Below are positions 1 through 8,282 of a stretch of 64,000 nucleotides of DNA, piece by piece. The notes beneath the pieces were generated by a model. That model saw only the letters and a list, made by a program, of their open reading frames with translations, was not told the origin of the DNA and made no database searches. The stretch covers positions 1-64,000 of the forward strand of contig NZ_JBNPXI010000017.1 in assembly GCF_050433385.1 (NCBI RefSeq), in the 5' to 3' direction. Position 1 is the stretch's first letter. Each line of letters starts with the position of its first letter. Source of the DNA: Brassicibacter mesophilus (GTDB lineage Bacteria > Bacillota > Clostridia > Tissierellales > Proteiniboraceae). The position numbers were made by a program, and so were the translations under genes.

Positions 1-110
1 TCTGTAACATTGTATTTGCAATACTTCGTGATGAAAAAGAATTTACAATCATCACACCAGAAGAACATCAAAAGAATTACTTAAAAGCTAAATGCAATAA
101 AGCTGCATAA
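1..110 (+). CDS. IS110-like transposase, C-terminal end (partial)
   Basis: An open frame runs from the left edge (first full codon at 3) to TAA at 108-110, giving the last 35 residues of a protein cut by the window. It contains FAILRDEKEF and ITPEEHQ, which resemble the C-terminal ends of IS110-family transposases (DEDD/serine recombinases that act with a structured guide RNA). The element lies on the strand opposite to the Phe T-box leader at 256-490. Family assignment rests on 35 residues only, so it is moderate. The catalytic domains are off-window. Confidence 0.6.
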   Translation, partial: CNIVFAILRDEKEFTIITPEEHQKNYLKAKCNKAA

Positions 111-255
111 AGTAAATCCATAGCCTGCTTTCCGTTTTTTGAGATACTCTCAAAAGGCTTATTGATGTTACCCTTTTTTAACTTGAAGAAATATCAAATA
201 TTTTTAGATTTAACTATTGACATTTCTTAGCTGGACTAAGTCTATTTTTATACAA

Positions 256-490
256 TAAAAAAACCTTCGTCTCATGAAGGGACGAAGGCAATCCGCGGTA
301 CCACCCTAATAATTTGATCAAATCAAATCTCTTAATTATGTTAACGACAATGCCGGCTTAAGTCTACTACTATTTCAACTTAGCAGTTCAAGAGTGAACT
401 TCAGTAACTTTCAACCTAGAAGTGTTCCCAGCCTATGACACTCCCTCTCTTCAGGTATTCTCTTACATACTTTTCTCCATCATAACTTTT
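256..490 (-). promoter_or_regulatory. T-box leader, Phe specifier
   Basis: Read on the minus strand, this is a T-box riboswitch. It has the AGAGGGAGUG block, the T-box core GGGUGGUACCGCGG (about 293-307) and an overlapping terminator hairpin with a U-run (256-288). Aligning the specifier loop with the other two T-boxes in the window (GAA, optional G, codon, A/G, CUC) puts UUC at 398-396, a Phe codon. Uncharged tRNA-Phe would stabilise the antiterminator. The expected target is pheST, which commonly lies next to the infC-rpmI-rplT and rRNA methyltransferase genes, but an IS110-like element end occupies the next 250 bp and the target is not visible. Confidence 0.93.
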
Positions 491-503
491 ATATATTGAG
501 TTT

Positions 504-596
504 TTAATTTATAATCAGTTTCTTATACATCAGATACGCGTTAACTGAACCTGTCAATTCAAACATTTTCCAAAAAAACTCGGCATTTATCATCAT
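504..596 (-). CDS. YqzL-like 30-aa protein
   Basis: A minus-strand ORF of 30 codons starts at ATG 596 behind a strong AAAGGGGTG ribosome binding site, six bases upstream, and ends at TAA 506-504. The peptide has the block FFWKMFELTGSVNAYLMYKK, which matches the pattern of the YqzL family (short Firmicutes proteins with an aromatic N-terminus, then TGS/N and AYLxYK). Function of the family is unknown. It lies between a consensus promoter and the Phe T-box, so it would be made from the same transcript ahead of the riboswitch. A second ATG immediately follows the first and could also serve. Confidence 0.75.
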   Translation of the reverse strand: MMINAEFFWKMFELTGSVNAYLMYKKLIIN

Positions 597-626
597 TCAA
601 AACACCCCTTTAAGGCTATTTACTTA

Positions 627-655
627 ATTATAGCATGAGGTATTTTAAAATACAA
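627..655 (-). promoter_or_regulatory. Sigma-A promoter for the YqzL-like gene and Phe T-box
   Basis: On the minus strand, TTGTAT (655-650) and TATAAT (632-627) are separated by 17 bp. Transcription would start near 620, about 10 nt upstream of the ribosome binding site of the 30-aa gene. Confidence 0.6.
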
Positions 656-683
656 GGAATATGTAAACTAAATTCGGATTTGT

Positions 684-1490
684 CTAAATATTCTGCCTTT
701 GTCTTAACACTTCGTACATTATAACGGCTGATGCTATCGCTACATTTAAAGATTCTGCTTTACCTTGCATTGGAATCTTTATTAAGCAATCAGAAGCATT
801 GATGATACTTTCAGAAACACCAGAAGCTTCATTACCTATGACTAAAGCAAAATTTGTCTTGAAATCGATATCATAACAATAATTGCTTGAATCTAACGAA
901 GTAGACATTATCTGTATTCCTCTATTCTTAAGATCTTTTATAGCATCATTTATTTCATTATAATATAGCAGAGGAGTATGAAAAATGGATCCCATGGTTG
1001 AACGTATAGTTTTAGGGTTAAATACATCTACACAACCATTAGTTACAATTATTCCATTTGAACCAAATGCATCTGCAGTTCTTATAATAGTCCCTAGATT
1101 CCCAGGATCTTGTACTCTATCAAGTAATATAAAAAAATTACCTTTATCTGCTAATACGCTCTCTATATCATGAATATTAAATTTGACTGATGCAAAAACG
1201 CCCTGCGGACTTTCAGTGTCAGTTATTTCTTGAAACAATTTATCTGAAATATGATATGACCTGCATTGTAGCAGTTTAATCTGGTCAAATAATTTATCTC
1301 CACCTTTAACACTAAAAAGCATATCTGAATGCAAAACATAGTCTATTTCTGCCTTTGAAATAATACTTTCTTCAACCGCTCGGACACCTTCAATAAAAAA
1401 GCGTCTCTTATCCCACCTAAATCTTTTTTTATGTAAAGATTTTGCATCTTTAATTATTTGATTAGATGGACTTGTTATTGTTTCATCCAT
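684..1490 (-). CDS. TrmH/SpoU-family RNA 2'-O-methyltransferase
   Basis: SPOUT-class enzyme that methylates a ribose 2'-OH in rRNA or tRNA using S-adenosylmethionine. An N-terminal substrate-binding domain (about residues 5-95) is followed by the knotted SpoU domain, with DRVQDPGNLGTIIRTADAFG (motif 1), IGNEASGVS (motif 2) and IPMQGKAESLNVAIASAV (motif 3). At about 268 residues it fits the family. ATG at 1490 is preferred because GAGG lies seven bases upstream; GTG at 1496 abuts the same Shine-Dalgarno. It sits directly after ktrA. Location between ktrAB and the Phe T-box is common in Clostridia; the target nucleotide cannot be told from sequence. Confidence 0.9.
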   Translation of the reverse strand: MDETITSPSNQIIKDAKSLHKKRFRWDKRRFFIEGVRAVEESIISKAEIDYVLHSDMLFSVKGGDKLFDQIKLLQCRSYHISDKLFQEITDTESPQGVFASVKFNIHDIESVLADKGNFFILLDRVQDPGNLGTIIRTADAFGSNGIIVTNGCVDVFNPKTIRSTMGSIFHTPLLYYNEINDAIKDLKNRGIQIMSTSLDSSNYCYDIDFKTNFALVIGNEASGVSESIINASDCLIKIPMQGKAESLNVAIASAVIMYEVLRQRQNI

Positions 1491-1499
1491 ATGCACACC

Positions 1500-2153
1500 T
1501 CAATCAGCTTTTCTTTCAAGTGTAGCCAATTGCTCGATATTGCCTATTACAATAAGTATGTCGCCATGATTAATAACATCATCTGCGTATGGGGATATAT
1601 TTATATCTTTTCCCTGTTTTATTGCCATAACATTAACACCATATCTAGTAGGCAATCTAAGTTCTTTAAGAGTCTTCCCTTCCCATTCCTCTATAGCTGA
1701 AATCTCCACAATACTATAGTCTGGAGATAATTCAACGTAATCTAGTATATTAGATGAAACTAGATTATGAGCGACTCTTACACCCATATCTCTCTCAGGG
1801 AACACAACTCTATCTGCTCCAATCTTATATAGTACTTTGCCATGTATATCATTCTGAGCTTTTGCAATAACTGTTTGCACCCCAAGCTCTTTAGCTATTA
1901 GCGTAGCCATAATAGACGCCTGTAAGTCAGACCCTATACTAATTACCGCTACGTCAAAATTCCTTAATCCTAAAGATTTTAGAGTATTTTCATCAATTCC
2001 ATCCGCTTGAACAGCATGCGTAACAGAATCTGATATTTCTTGTATAATCTCTGGGTCTTTATCAATTGCTAAAACATCAAATCCTTGACTGTAAAGAGTC
2101 TTGGCAACACTAGTACCAAATCGTCCACAGCCAATAACAACAAATTGTTTCAT
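1500..2153 (-). CDS. ktrA: KtrA-type K+ uptake regulatory subunit
   Basis: Cytoplasmic RCK subunit that gates the KtrB/TrkH channel. Residues 1-130 form an RCK_N Rossmann domain with GCGRFG near residue 9 and an acidic residue ending strand 2 (IDKD), typical of NAD/nucleotide binding. Residues 135-217 form the RCK_C domain. The length of 217 aa is usual for KtrA. It begins 12 bp downstream of ktrB with its own GGAAGGTG site, so the two are cotranscribed, and it is followed closely by the methyltransferase gene. Confidence 0.93.
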   Translation of the reverse strand: MKQFVVIGCGRFGTSVAKTLYSQGFDVLAIDKDPEIIQEISDSVTHAVQADGIDENTLKSLGLRNFDVAVISIGSDLQASIMATLIAKELGVQTVIAKAQNDIHGKVLYKIGADRVVFPERDMGVRVAHNLVSSNILDYVELSPDYSIVEISAIEEWEGKTLKELRLPTRYGVNVMAIKQGKDINISPYADDVINHGDILIVIGNIEQLATLERKAD

Positions 2154-2165
2154 AGTTTCACCTTC

Positions 2166-3524
2166 CTATCCTACTAGAATCCTTTCCTCTGGATATCTAT
2201 ATTTTCCTTTATTCTCTTTCTGCTTCTTAGCGAGTGCAAATACCATTGTTAATGGTCCAACTCTTCCTGCAAACATAGTTAGTGTTATAATAAGTCTACC
2301 TATGGTAGATAAATTAGGAGTTAGTCCTCGACTTAATCCAACAGTTCCAAAAGCAGATGTTGTTTCAAACAAGACATCCATAAAGCTATATCCACTTTCA
2401 GTAATCGTTAAAACCATAGTTACAAAGATGACTAAAAGTAATCCTATTCCTGTAATTGCAAGTGCTCTATATATTAATAAGTGTGGGATTCTTTTTTTAT
2501 ATATCTCTACATCATCATTACCCTTTAATACTGATATTATTCCCAATATAATGGCTCCAAAAGTTGTTGTTTTTATACCTCCAGCAGTAGAACCAGGTGA
2601 CCCGCCAATAAACATAAAGATTATGATCAGAAAAGCTGTTGCATTAGTAACTGAAGCCATGTCTATGCTGTTAAATCCTGCTGTTCTAGGAACTATAGAT
2701 TGAAACACAGAAGCAAGTATTTTACCACCAAATGATAGGTTCCCAAGTGTGTCAGGATTATTATATTCAACTGCAAATATGAAAATAAACCCTAATAGTA
2801 ATAAAGCTATTGTAATAAATAATACAAGCTTTGTATGCAATGAACATTTACGAATACTTCTATTTACTGTTAAATCTATGTATACAGTATATCCAAGCCC
2901 TCCAATAATGACCAGAAGGCCTATGGTAAAGTTCACTATTGTATCACTGACAAATGGCATAATACTTTCACCAGTCAAATCAAAACCAGCATTACAAAAA
3001 GCTGAAATAGAGTGAAACAAAGAAAACCAAGCACCTTTCAAAGGGCCATATGTAGGAATAAACCTTGTAGCAAGAAAAACTGCACCTACACCTTCAATGA
3101 TTAATGTAGATATAATAACATATCTAGTAAGCTTAACAAGCCCTGATAATGTAAATTGATTAAGCTCTTCTTGCATTATAAGCCTTTCTTTAAGAGTTAT
3201 CTTTTTACCCAAAAGCAGCGCAACAAGTGTTGCCATAGTCATAAATCCTAATCCACATATTTGAATTAAAACTAATATGATTATTTTCCCAAAAATAGTC
3301 CAATGAGCAGCTGTATTTACAACAACAAGTCCAGTAACACATACTGCTGAAGCTGAAGTAAAAAGTGCATCTATAAAACCTATGCTCTTACCGTCAATAG
3401 AAGCTAAGGGTAGATTCAACAATGTAGCACCAATTAATATTAGTCCTGCAAAGCCCAAAACTAGTACCTGAGCTGGATTTAGCTTCAGCTCGTTAATTCT
3501 ATTTGAAAGATTTATATCCATCAT
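2166..3524 (-). CDS. ktrB: KtrB/TrkH-type K+ channel subunit
   Basis: Integral membrane subunit of the Ktr potassium uptake system (452 aa). Four M1-P-M2 repeats are recognisable from their pore loops, for example TSASAVCVTGL near residue 58, SISAFCNAGFDLTG near 170, GGSPGSTAGG near 308 and TSAFGTVGLSRGL near 388, each with the conserved glycine of the SKT superfamily filter. Eight or more hydrophobic helices are evident. It is upstream of ktrA in the same transcription unit. Energy coupling is by Na+ and K+ gradients in known homologues. Confidence 0.93.
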   Translation of the reverse strand: MMDINLSNRINELKLNPAQVLVLGFAGLILIGATLLNLPLASIDGKSIGFIDALFTSASAVCVTGLVVVNTAAHWTIFGKIIILVLIQICGLGFMTMATLVALLLGKKITLKERLIMQEELNQFTLSGLVKLTRYVIISTLIIEGVGAVFLATRFIPTYGPLKGAWFSLFHSISAFCNAGFDLTGESIMPFVSDTIVNFTIGLLVIIGGLGYTVYIDLTVNRSIRKCSLHTKLVLFITIALLLLGFIFIFAVEYNNPDTLGNLSFGGKILASVFQSIVPRTAGFNSIDMASVTNATAFLIIIFMFIGGSPGSTAGGIKTTTFGAIILGIISVLKGNDDVEIYKKRIPHLLIYRALAITGIGLLLVIFVTMVLTITESGYSFMDVLFETTSAFGTVGLSRGLTPNLSTIGRLIITLTMFAGRVGPLTMVFALAKKQKENKGKYRYPEERILVG

Positions 3525-3565
3525 CCCCTAACAATAAAAATGTCTTTAATGTATATTATTTTACC

Positions 3566-3594
3566 ATTATATCACTTTATTCACTAGATTGAAA
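3566..3594 (-). promoter_or_regulatory. Probable promoter of ktrB-ktrA
   Basis: Minus-strand TATAAT (3571-3566) lies 17 bp from TTTCAA (3594-3589), a weak -35. It is about 40 bp upstream of the ktrB start. Confidence 0.45.
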
Positions 3595-3675
3595 GTTAGA
3601 GCATTTTGGTCAAAATTACTCTCCACAAGCCTTTATTTTATTCCATTATAATTTATGTAAGTAAAAATAGTAAAA

Positions 3676-3707
3676 ATAAAAGCTCCGAAATCGGAACTTT
3701 TATTTTT
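3676..3707 (-). terminator. Terminator of infC-rpmI-rplT
   Basis: Just after the rplT stop, the minus strand shows AAAAGTTCCGATTTCGGAGC followed by TTTTATTTTT, a short GC-containing hairpin with a U-run. Confidence 0.8.
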
Positions 3708-4056
3708 ATGCGTTTTTTGCAATCTCAACTAATTTAGCAAATCCTTGAGCATCATGGATTGCCATTTCAGCTAACATTTTTCTATTAATTTCTATGTTCG
3801 CATTTTTAAGTCCATTAATAAATGTACTGTATGACATTCCATTTAATCTAGCTGCAGCATTTATTCTAGTAATCCATAATCTTCTAAAATCTCTTTTTCT
3901 TAATTTACGACCTACGTAAGCATATTGTAATGACTTCATTACAGCTTGATTTGCTGGTCTATATAACTTACTTTTAGCTCCATAGTAACCTTTGGCAAGT
4001 TTTAATATTTTTTTATGTTTTTTTCTCGCATTTAAAGCCTTTTTCACTCTAGCCAT
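3706..4056 (-). CDS. rplT: 50S ribosomal protein L20
   Basis: Large-subunit protein that binds 23S rRNA early in assembly and, in Firmicutes, represses its own operon by binding the infC leader. The 116-residue length, very basic N-terminus (MARVKKALNARKKHKK) and the RDFRRLWITRINAA motif near residue 56 are diagnostic. It is the last gene of infC-rpmI-rplT and is followed by an intrinsic terminator. Confidence 0.98.
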   Translation of the reverse strand: MARVKKALNARKKHKKILKLAKGYYGAKSKLYRPANQAVMKSLQYAYVGRKLRKRDFRRLWITRINAAARLNGMSYSTFINGLKNANIEINRKMLAEMAIHDAQGFAKLVEIAKNA

Positions 4057-4083
4057 TTCATCGTTCCTCCTCGATCATCTATA

Positions 4084-4278
4084 TTAATATGGTAATAATG
4101 TGCTTATTCTCTTCTCGTCACCACTGCTTACAACAGTAGCTTTTCTTAGGGTTCTTACTCTCTTAGCTGACTTCTTTCCAGTTAAGTGGCTTTTATATGC
4201 TTTGTTTCTCTTAAGTTTTCCTGTTCCTGTCTTTTTAAATCTTTTTGCTGCTCCTCTATGAGTTTTCATTTTTGGCAT
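4084..4278 (-). CDS. rpmI: 50S ribosomal protein L35
   Basis: Small basic large-subunit protein of 64 aa, beginning MPKMKTHRGAAKRFKKTGTG, the family signature. It lies between infC and rplT in the canonical order, with short intergenic gaps and a good AGGAGG site upstream. Confidence 0.98.
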   Translation of the reverse strand: MPKMKTHRGAAKRFKKTGTGKLKRNKAYKSHLTGKKSAKRVRTLRKATVVSSGDEKRISTLLPY

Positions 4279-4300
4279 GATGTTTCCTCCTTCCAGATAA

Positions 4301-4807
4301 TTAGTTTTTTGGGTTTAAAAACATTACCATGTTTCTACCTTCAAGCTTAGGTTGTTTATCTATAACTCCATACTCTGAAGTCAATTCAGCAAATCTAACA
4401 AGTACCTCTCTACCTATATCCGTATGGCCCATTTCTCTTCCTCTAAATCTTACTGAAACTTTTACCTTGTCTCCATCTTTTAAAAATTGAGACGCTTTTT
4501 TTGCCTTAACGTTTAGGTCGTTATCCTCTATACTTGGTGTCATTCTGATTTCTTTAATGTTAATTACTTTTTGGTTTTTTCTAGCTTCTTTTTCCTTTTT
4601 CGCCAACTCGTATTTATACTTTCCAAAGTCCATAATACGACAAACTGGCGGTTTAGCATTTGGAGCTATTTTAACCAAGTCTAATTTCTTTTCGTCCGCT
4701 ATCTCTTGAGCTCTTTTTGACGAAACGATACCAAGCTGTTCTCCATCAACATCAATTAATCTTACTTCTTTATCCCTAATTTCTTCGTTAATTTGAAGTT
4801 CTTTAAT
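4301..4807 (-). CDS. infC: Translation initiation factor IF-3 (AUU start)
   Basis: IF-3 discriminates against non-canonical start codons and keeps the 30S subunit free. The reading frame extends upstream of the first ATG/TTG/GTG candidates to an ATT at 4807-4805, preceded by AGGAGG nine bases upstream. This gives 168 aa beginning (M)KELQINEEIRDKEVRLI, the normal IF-3 N-terminal domain. A start at the internal TTG near 4678 would delete that domain. The C-terminal domain has RIMDFGKYKYE and KVSVRFRGREMGH. The rare AUU start is known in this family as an autoregulatory device, since IF-3 disfavours AUU. Confidence 0.96.
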   Translation of the reverse strand: MKELQINEEIRDKEVRLIDVDGEQLGIVSSKRAQEIADEKKLDLVKIAPNAKPPVCRIMDFGKYKYELAKKEKEARKNQKVINIKEIRMTPSIEDNDLNVKAKKASQFLKDGDKVKVSVRFRGREMGHTDIGREVLVRFAELTSEYGVIDKQPKLEGRNMVMFLNPKN

Positions 4808-4840
4808 ATTAGGACACCTCCTGATTATTATATTATAAAT

Positions 4841-4990
4841 AAAAAAAGCAGATAGAATAAACTATCCGCTCCTTTGCATAACAATAAAAGGTTCACTAAC
4901 ACCCAATAACACAAAATTATTAACCTTATGAGCATAGCTATAAGGTGAGAAGCGGATACTTCTACTTTATTTTTCATAATGTCAATTACT
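4841..4990 (-). promoter_or_regulatory. L20/IF-3 operon leader with terminator
   Basis: On the minus strand, the infC 5' UTR holds AGUAUCCGCUUCUCACCUUA near its 5' end and the complementary AGCGGAUAG near its 3' end, the latter forming a terminator hairpin with a U-run (4870-4841). This mutually exclusive pairing is the layout of the L20 leader of Firmicutes, in which L20 binding promotes termination. Roughly 150 nt lie between promoter and terminator. Confidence 0.85.
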
Positions 4991-4995
4991 AATAT

Positions 4996-5024
4996 AGTAT
5001 ATGTTAACAAATTAATCTTGTCAA
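4996..5024 (-). promoter_or_regulatory. Sigma-A promoter of infC-rpmI-rplT
   Basis: Minus-strand TTGACA (5024-5019), a 17-bp spacer and TATACT (5001-4996): a near-consensus promoter, fitting a ribosomal protein operon. Confidence 0.8.
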
Positions 5025-5065
5025 TAGAAATATAAAACTTTTTTTATTTTTTGTTTTAGTTTAAA

Positions 5066-6466
5066 CTATTTTGTCAATTCATATAACGCCTTAGCGTATA
5101 TTTTGGAAATATTTATTAAGTCGTTTATAGATATGCATTCATCCTTCTGATGAGCTAGTTCCACTTGTCCTGGAAATAAAGGGCCAAATGCTACTGCATT
5201 TTTCATAGACCTTGCATATGTCCCACCACCAATAGTAATTGGTTCACTACTTAAATCTCCAGTTTCCTCTCTATATACCTTCATCAAAGTTTGAACCAAT
5301 TCATGGTCTTTTGAAACATATAAAGGTTTCATATCTTCACCTTCTATAACTTCAATACCGGTTCCTTTCAATTCTGCTCTTATGCCGTCATACACTTGCT
5401 GTCCAGCATATTTAATTGGATATCTTATGTTAACAGTAACCTTCGCCTCAGCTGAGTCAACATTAATCATTCCTACATTAAAAACTAACTTACCTGATAT
5501 ATCATCTTCAAATCCACACCCTATTGACTGTCCATTATAATCCATACCTATCTTTTTGTTGTACGCTTTGATGAAGCTGCATATATCACAATCACAATCT
5601 ATTATTTTTGCTAATAGTACAATAAGCTGTGATATCGCATTTTGTCCAGATTGTGGCGTACTTCCATGAGCTGATACTCCCTGAGATTTCAAAATTATAT
5701 CTTCACCATTATCAACTAATTGGATTTTATATCTAGCTTCTTTTATAAAGTCCTCAAACTTTTTGATGAAATCACTTCTATATTTAGTATTTACACTTAA
5801 AATTGCTGTGCATGAATCGGGAACCATGTTAGGTCTATTACCACCACTTATACTCTTGATTTTTACATTTTCACTACACATTTTATCAACATCTTTTGCC
5901 AAATCAAAAACTATAATTCCTTTTTCTCCATGTATTACTGGAAAATCCGCATCTGGAGTAAAAGCAATATCAGGTGCATTTTGTTTCTTTAAATAATATG
6001 TAATTCCACCCCATTCAGTTTCTTCGTTAGTTCCAAAAATTATTCTAATCTTTTTATTAATATTTAATCCCGACTCTTTTATTGCCTTCATTGCATAAAG
6101 TATAGCTATAGCTGGGCCTTTATCATCTATAGTGCCTCTACCAAATATTTTATCATCATGTATTTCTGCCGCATAGGGTGGATAAGACCAACCTTCTCCT
6201 TCTGGTACAACATCAAGATGGACTAGTACACCTACTGTTTCATCTCCACTACCTATCTCTGCATGTCCAGCATATCCATCAAAATTTTCTACATTAAAAC
6301 CTAACTCTGATGATAGTCTAAGAGCATACTCTAAGGCTTCATTTACACCTTCTCCATACGGCATTCCATCCTTTGCTTCGTCTTCGACACTTCTAATCTT
6401 GACAATATCCTGCGTTTTTCTGATAATATCATTTTTATAGCTTTCAATTAGCTTGCCCAGTACCAT
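5066..6466 (-). CDS. pepV: PepV-type M20 dipeptidase
   Basis: Zinc metallopeptidase of the M20 (PepV/Sapep) family that hydrolyses dipeptides in the cytoplasm. At 466 aa it matches the family. Metal and catalytic motifs visible are HLDVVPEGEGW near residue 82, GRGTIDDKGP near residue 110 and GTNEETEWGG near residue 145; the inserted lid domain contains SAHGSTPQSG near residue 265, and GGGTYARS near residue 410 is typical of PepV. The start is set by AGGAGG ten bases upstream of ATG 6466. It is transcribed alone, divergently from the FtsH-like gene. Confidence 0.93.
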   Translation of the reverse strand: MVLGKLIESYKNDIIRKTQDIVKIRSVEDEAKDGMPYGEGVNEALEYALRLSSELGFNVENFDGYAGHAEIGSGDETVGVLVHLDVVPEGEGWSYPPYAAEIHDDKIFGRGTIDDKGPAIAILYAMKAIKESGLNINKKIRIIFGTNEETEWGGITYYLKKQNAPDIAFTPDADFPVIHGEKGIIVFDLAKDVDKMCSENVKIKSISGGNRPNMVPDSCTAILSVNTKYRSDFIKKFEDFIKEARYKIQLVDNGEDIILKSQGVSAHGSTPQSGQNAISQLIVLLAKIIDCDCDICSFIKAYNKKIGMDYNGQSIGCGFEDDISGKLVFNVGMINVDSAEAKVTVNIRYPIKYAGQQVYDGIRAELKGTGIEVIEGEDMKPLYVSKDHELVQTLMKVYREETGDLSSEPITIGGGTYARSMKNAVAFGPLFPGQVELAHQKDECISINDLINISKIYAKALYELTK

Positions 6467-6676
6467 TTTATGGCCTCCTTTATTATTTTTACTTTTAAAA
6501 GCTTCCTAAAATAACTTACAACTCTATTTAAAAAAATGCAAAAATTTCCTATATATGTTATAGAGTTGATTCTTATATAAAGTAATTCGTTGGTTAAACT
6601 AATAATAACATACTACTTTAGTAGACTAAATATTCTTATGAATAATATATCAATTTATTCACTACAGTAAAAGAGG

Positions 6677-8248
6677 GTGATTGGCATCTTAAAAAAGAAA
6701 ATTGTTTTCTACGTTACGTTATTAAGCATTATCTTTTCAACGTTACTATTTTATGACAAGTATTTTGAAACTATTAAGTTTAGAAATTTTGCTACTGGGG
6801 ATAGATTCATAATCTGGATTGTAACTGTCGGGCTGCTTATTTATTATATAAAGCTAGATACAAGTCCATCTTTAGTTCCAGCATCTATAAGTAGTGAAAA
6901 GAAGAAGATAGATGAGACCCCAAATGACAATAATAAACCTGATATATCATTTAATGATGTTGCAGGTCTAGATGAAATTAAAGAAGAGCTACAGGAGATT
7001 ATTGACTTTATAAACAACTCAGATAAATACAGAAAAATGGGAGCAAAAATACCAAGGGGCATTCTCTTTTATGGACCTCCAGGTACAGGAAAAACTTTAC
7101 TAGCTAAAGCAGTGGCAGGCGAAACAAAATCTGGTTTCATGTATGCTAGTGGCTCCGAGTTTGTTGAAAAATATGTAGGTGTAGGTGCCAAACGAATACG
7201 AACATTATTTGAGAAAGCAAAAAAAGAAGCTCCTAGTATTATTTTTATTGATGAAATTGATGCAATAGGCTCAAAGAGAAATTCCGATAGCAATAATGAA
7301 AAAGACCAAACACTAAATCAACTGCTTGTTGAAATGGATGGCTTTTATAAAAGTCATACTGTTATTGTAATAGGAGCAACAAATAGACTAGATTTGCTAG
7401 ACGAAGCTCTATTGAGACCAGGGAGATTTGACAGGCATATATATGTTGGCAATCCTAATATTAAAGCTAGAAAAGAGATTTTAGGAGTCCATACTAAAGA
7501 TAAACCTATAGATAATAACGTAAATATAGAGGAGCTTGCAAAAAAAACACATGGATTTTCTGGAGCACAGCTTGCGAATATAGCTAATGAAGCTGCTATA
7601 ATTGCAGTTAGACATAATAAAAGGCGTATTGATATTACCGATTTCAATGCCGCTATAGAAAGAGTAATTGCAGGTTTAGAGATAAAACATCCTTCAGTAC
7701 TTGTAAAAGAAAAAACTATAGTAGCCAGCCATGAAGCAGGTCACGCTCTTGTAGGTAAACTTTTAAATGTTGACATGATCCAAAAAATCTCTATTGTTCC
7801 TCGGGGGCAAGCTCTTGGATATGTACTAAAACTGCCTGATGAAGAAAGATATCTTCTAACTAAAAATGAATTATTAAATAAAATTAAAGTACTACTCGCC
7901 GGTAGAGCAGCTGAGCAAATAGTTTTTCGTGAAGTTACTACAGGGGCAAAAGATGATTTGATAAAAGCTACTGAGATAGCGCAAGAAATGGTCTGTAACT
8001 TTGGCATGAGTTCCATTGGAAATATAGCTATAAAGGATCAGTATATAAAATATAGCTTTAACCAAATTGATAGTGAAGTTAAAAAAATAATAAATGATTG
8101 TTTCAATGATACTTTAAAAATCATAGAAGAAAACCAGATAATGCTCTCTAGAATAGCGGATTATCTACTACAGAAAGAAACATTATCTGGCGATGAATTA
8201 GACAACATATTAAAAGAATATAGCTTATCTGAAATTTATGCCACTTAA
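6677..8248 (+). CDS. FtsH-like AAA+ zinc metalloprotease with a very short external loop
   Basis: Membrane-anchored ATP-dependent protease. Two N-terminal membrane helices (about 9-27 and 43-60) are followed by an AAA+ domain with GPPGTGKT (Walker A, near 133), IIFIDEIDAIGSKR (Walker B) and RPGRFDR (second region of homology), then an M41 peptidase domain with HEAGH (near 352) and a downstream Asp in GAKDDLIKAT. Only about 15 residues separate the two helices, against about 70 in canonical FtsH, and the total is 523 aa instead of over 600. The start is uncertain: GTG 6677 directly abuts its GAGG site, so initiation a few codons later is possible. Probably a paralogue of the housekeeping FtsH. 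Confidence 0.9.
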   Translation: MIGILKKKIVFYVTLLSIIFSTLLFYDKYFETIKFRNFATGDRFIIWIVTVGLLIYYIKLDTSPSLVPASISSEKKKIDETPNDNNKPDISFNDVAGLDEIKEELQEIIDFINNSDKYRKMGAKIPRGILFYGPPGTGKTLLAKAVAGETKSGFMYASGSEFVEKYVGVGAKRIRTLFEKAKKEAPSIIFIDEIDAIGSKRNSDSNNEKDQTLNQLLVEMDGFYKSHTVIVIGATNRLDLLDEALLRPGRFDRHIYVGNPNIKARKEILGVHTKDKPIDNNVNIEELAKKTHGFSGAQLANIANEAAIIAVRHNKRRIDITDFNAAIERVIAGLEIKHPSVLVKEKTIVASHEAGHALVGKLLNVDMIQKISIVPRGQALGYVLKLPDEERYLLTKNELLNKIKVLLAGRAAEQIVFREVTTGAKDDLIKATEIAQEMVCNFGMSSIGNIAIKDQYIKYSFNQIDSEVKKIINDCFNDTLKIIEENQIMLSRIADYLLQKETLSGDELDNILKEYSLSEIYAT

Positions 8249-8262
8249 ATAGTGGCATATTT
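8238..8262 (+). terminator. Hairpin at the end of the FtsH-like gene
   Basis: ATGCCACT, TAAAT, AGTGGCAT overlaps the stop codon. There is only a weak T-run, so termination may be partial. Confidence 0.45.
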
Positions 8263-8282
8263 ATTATGTCTAAAACATATTT

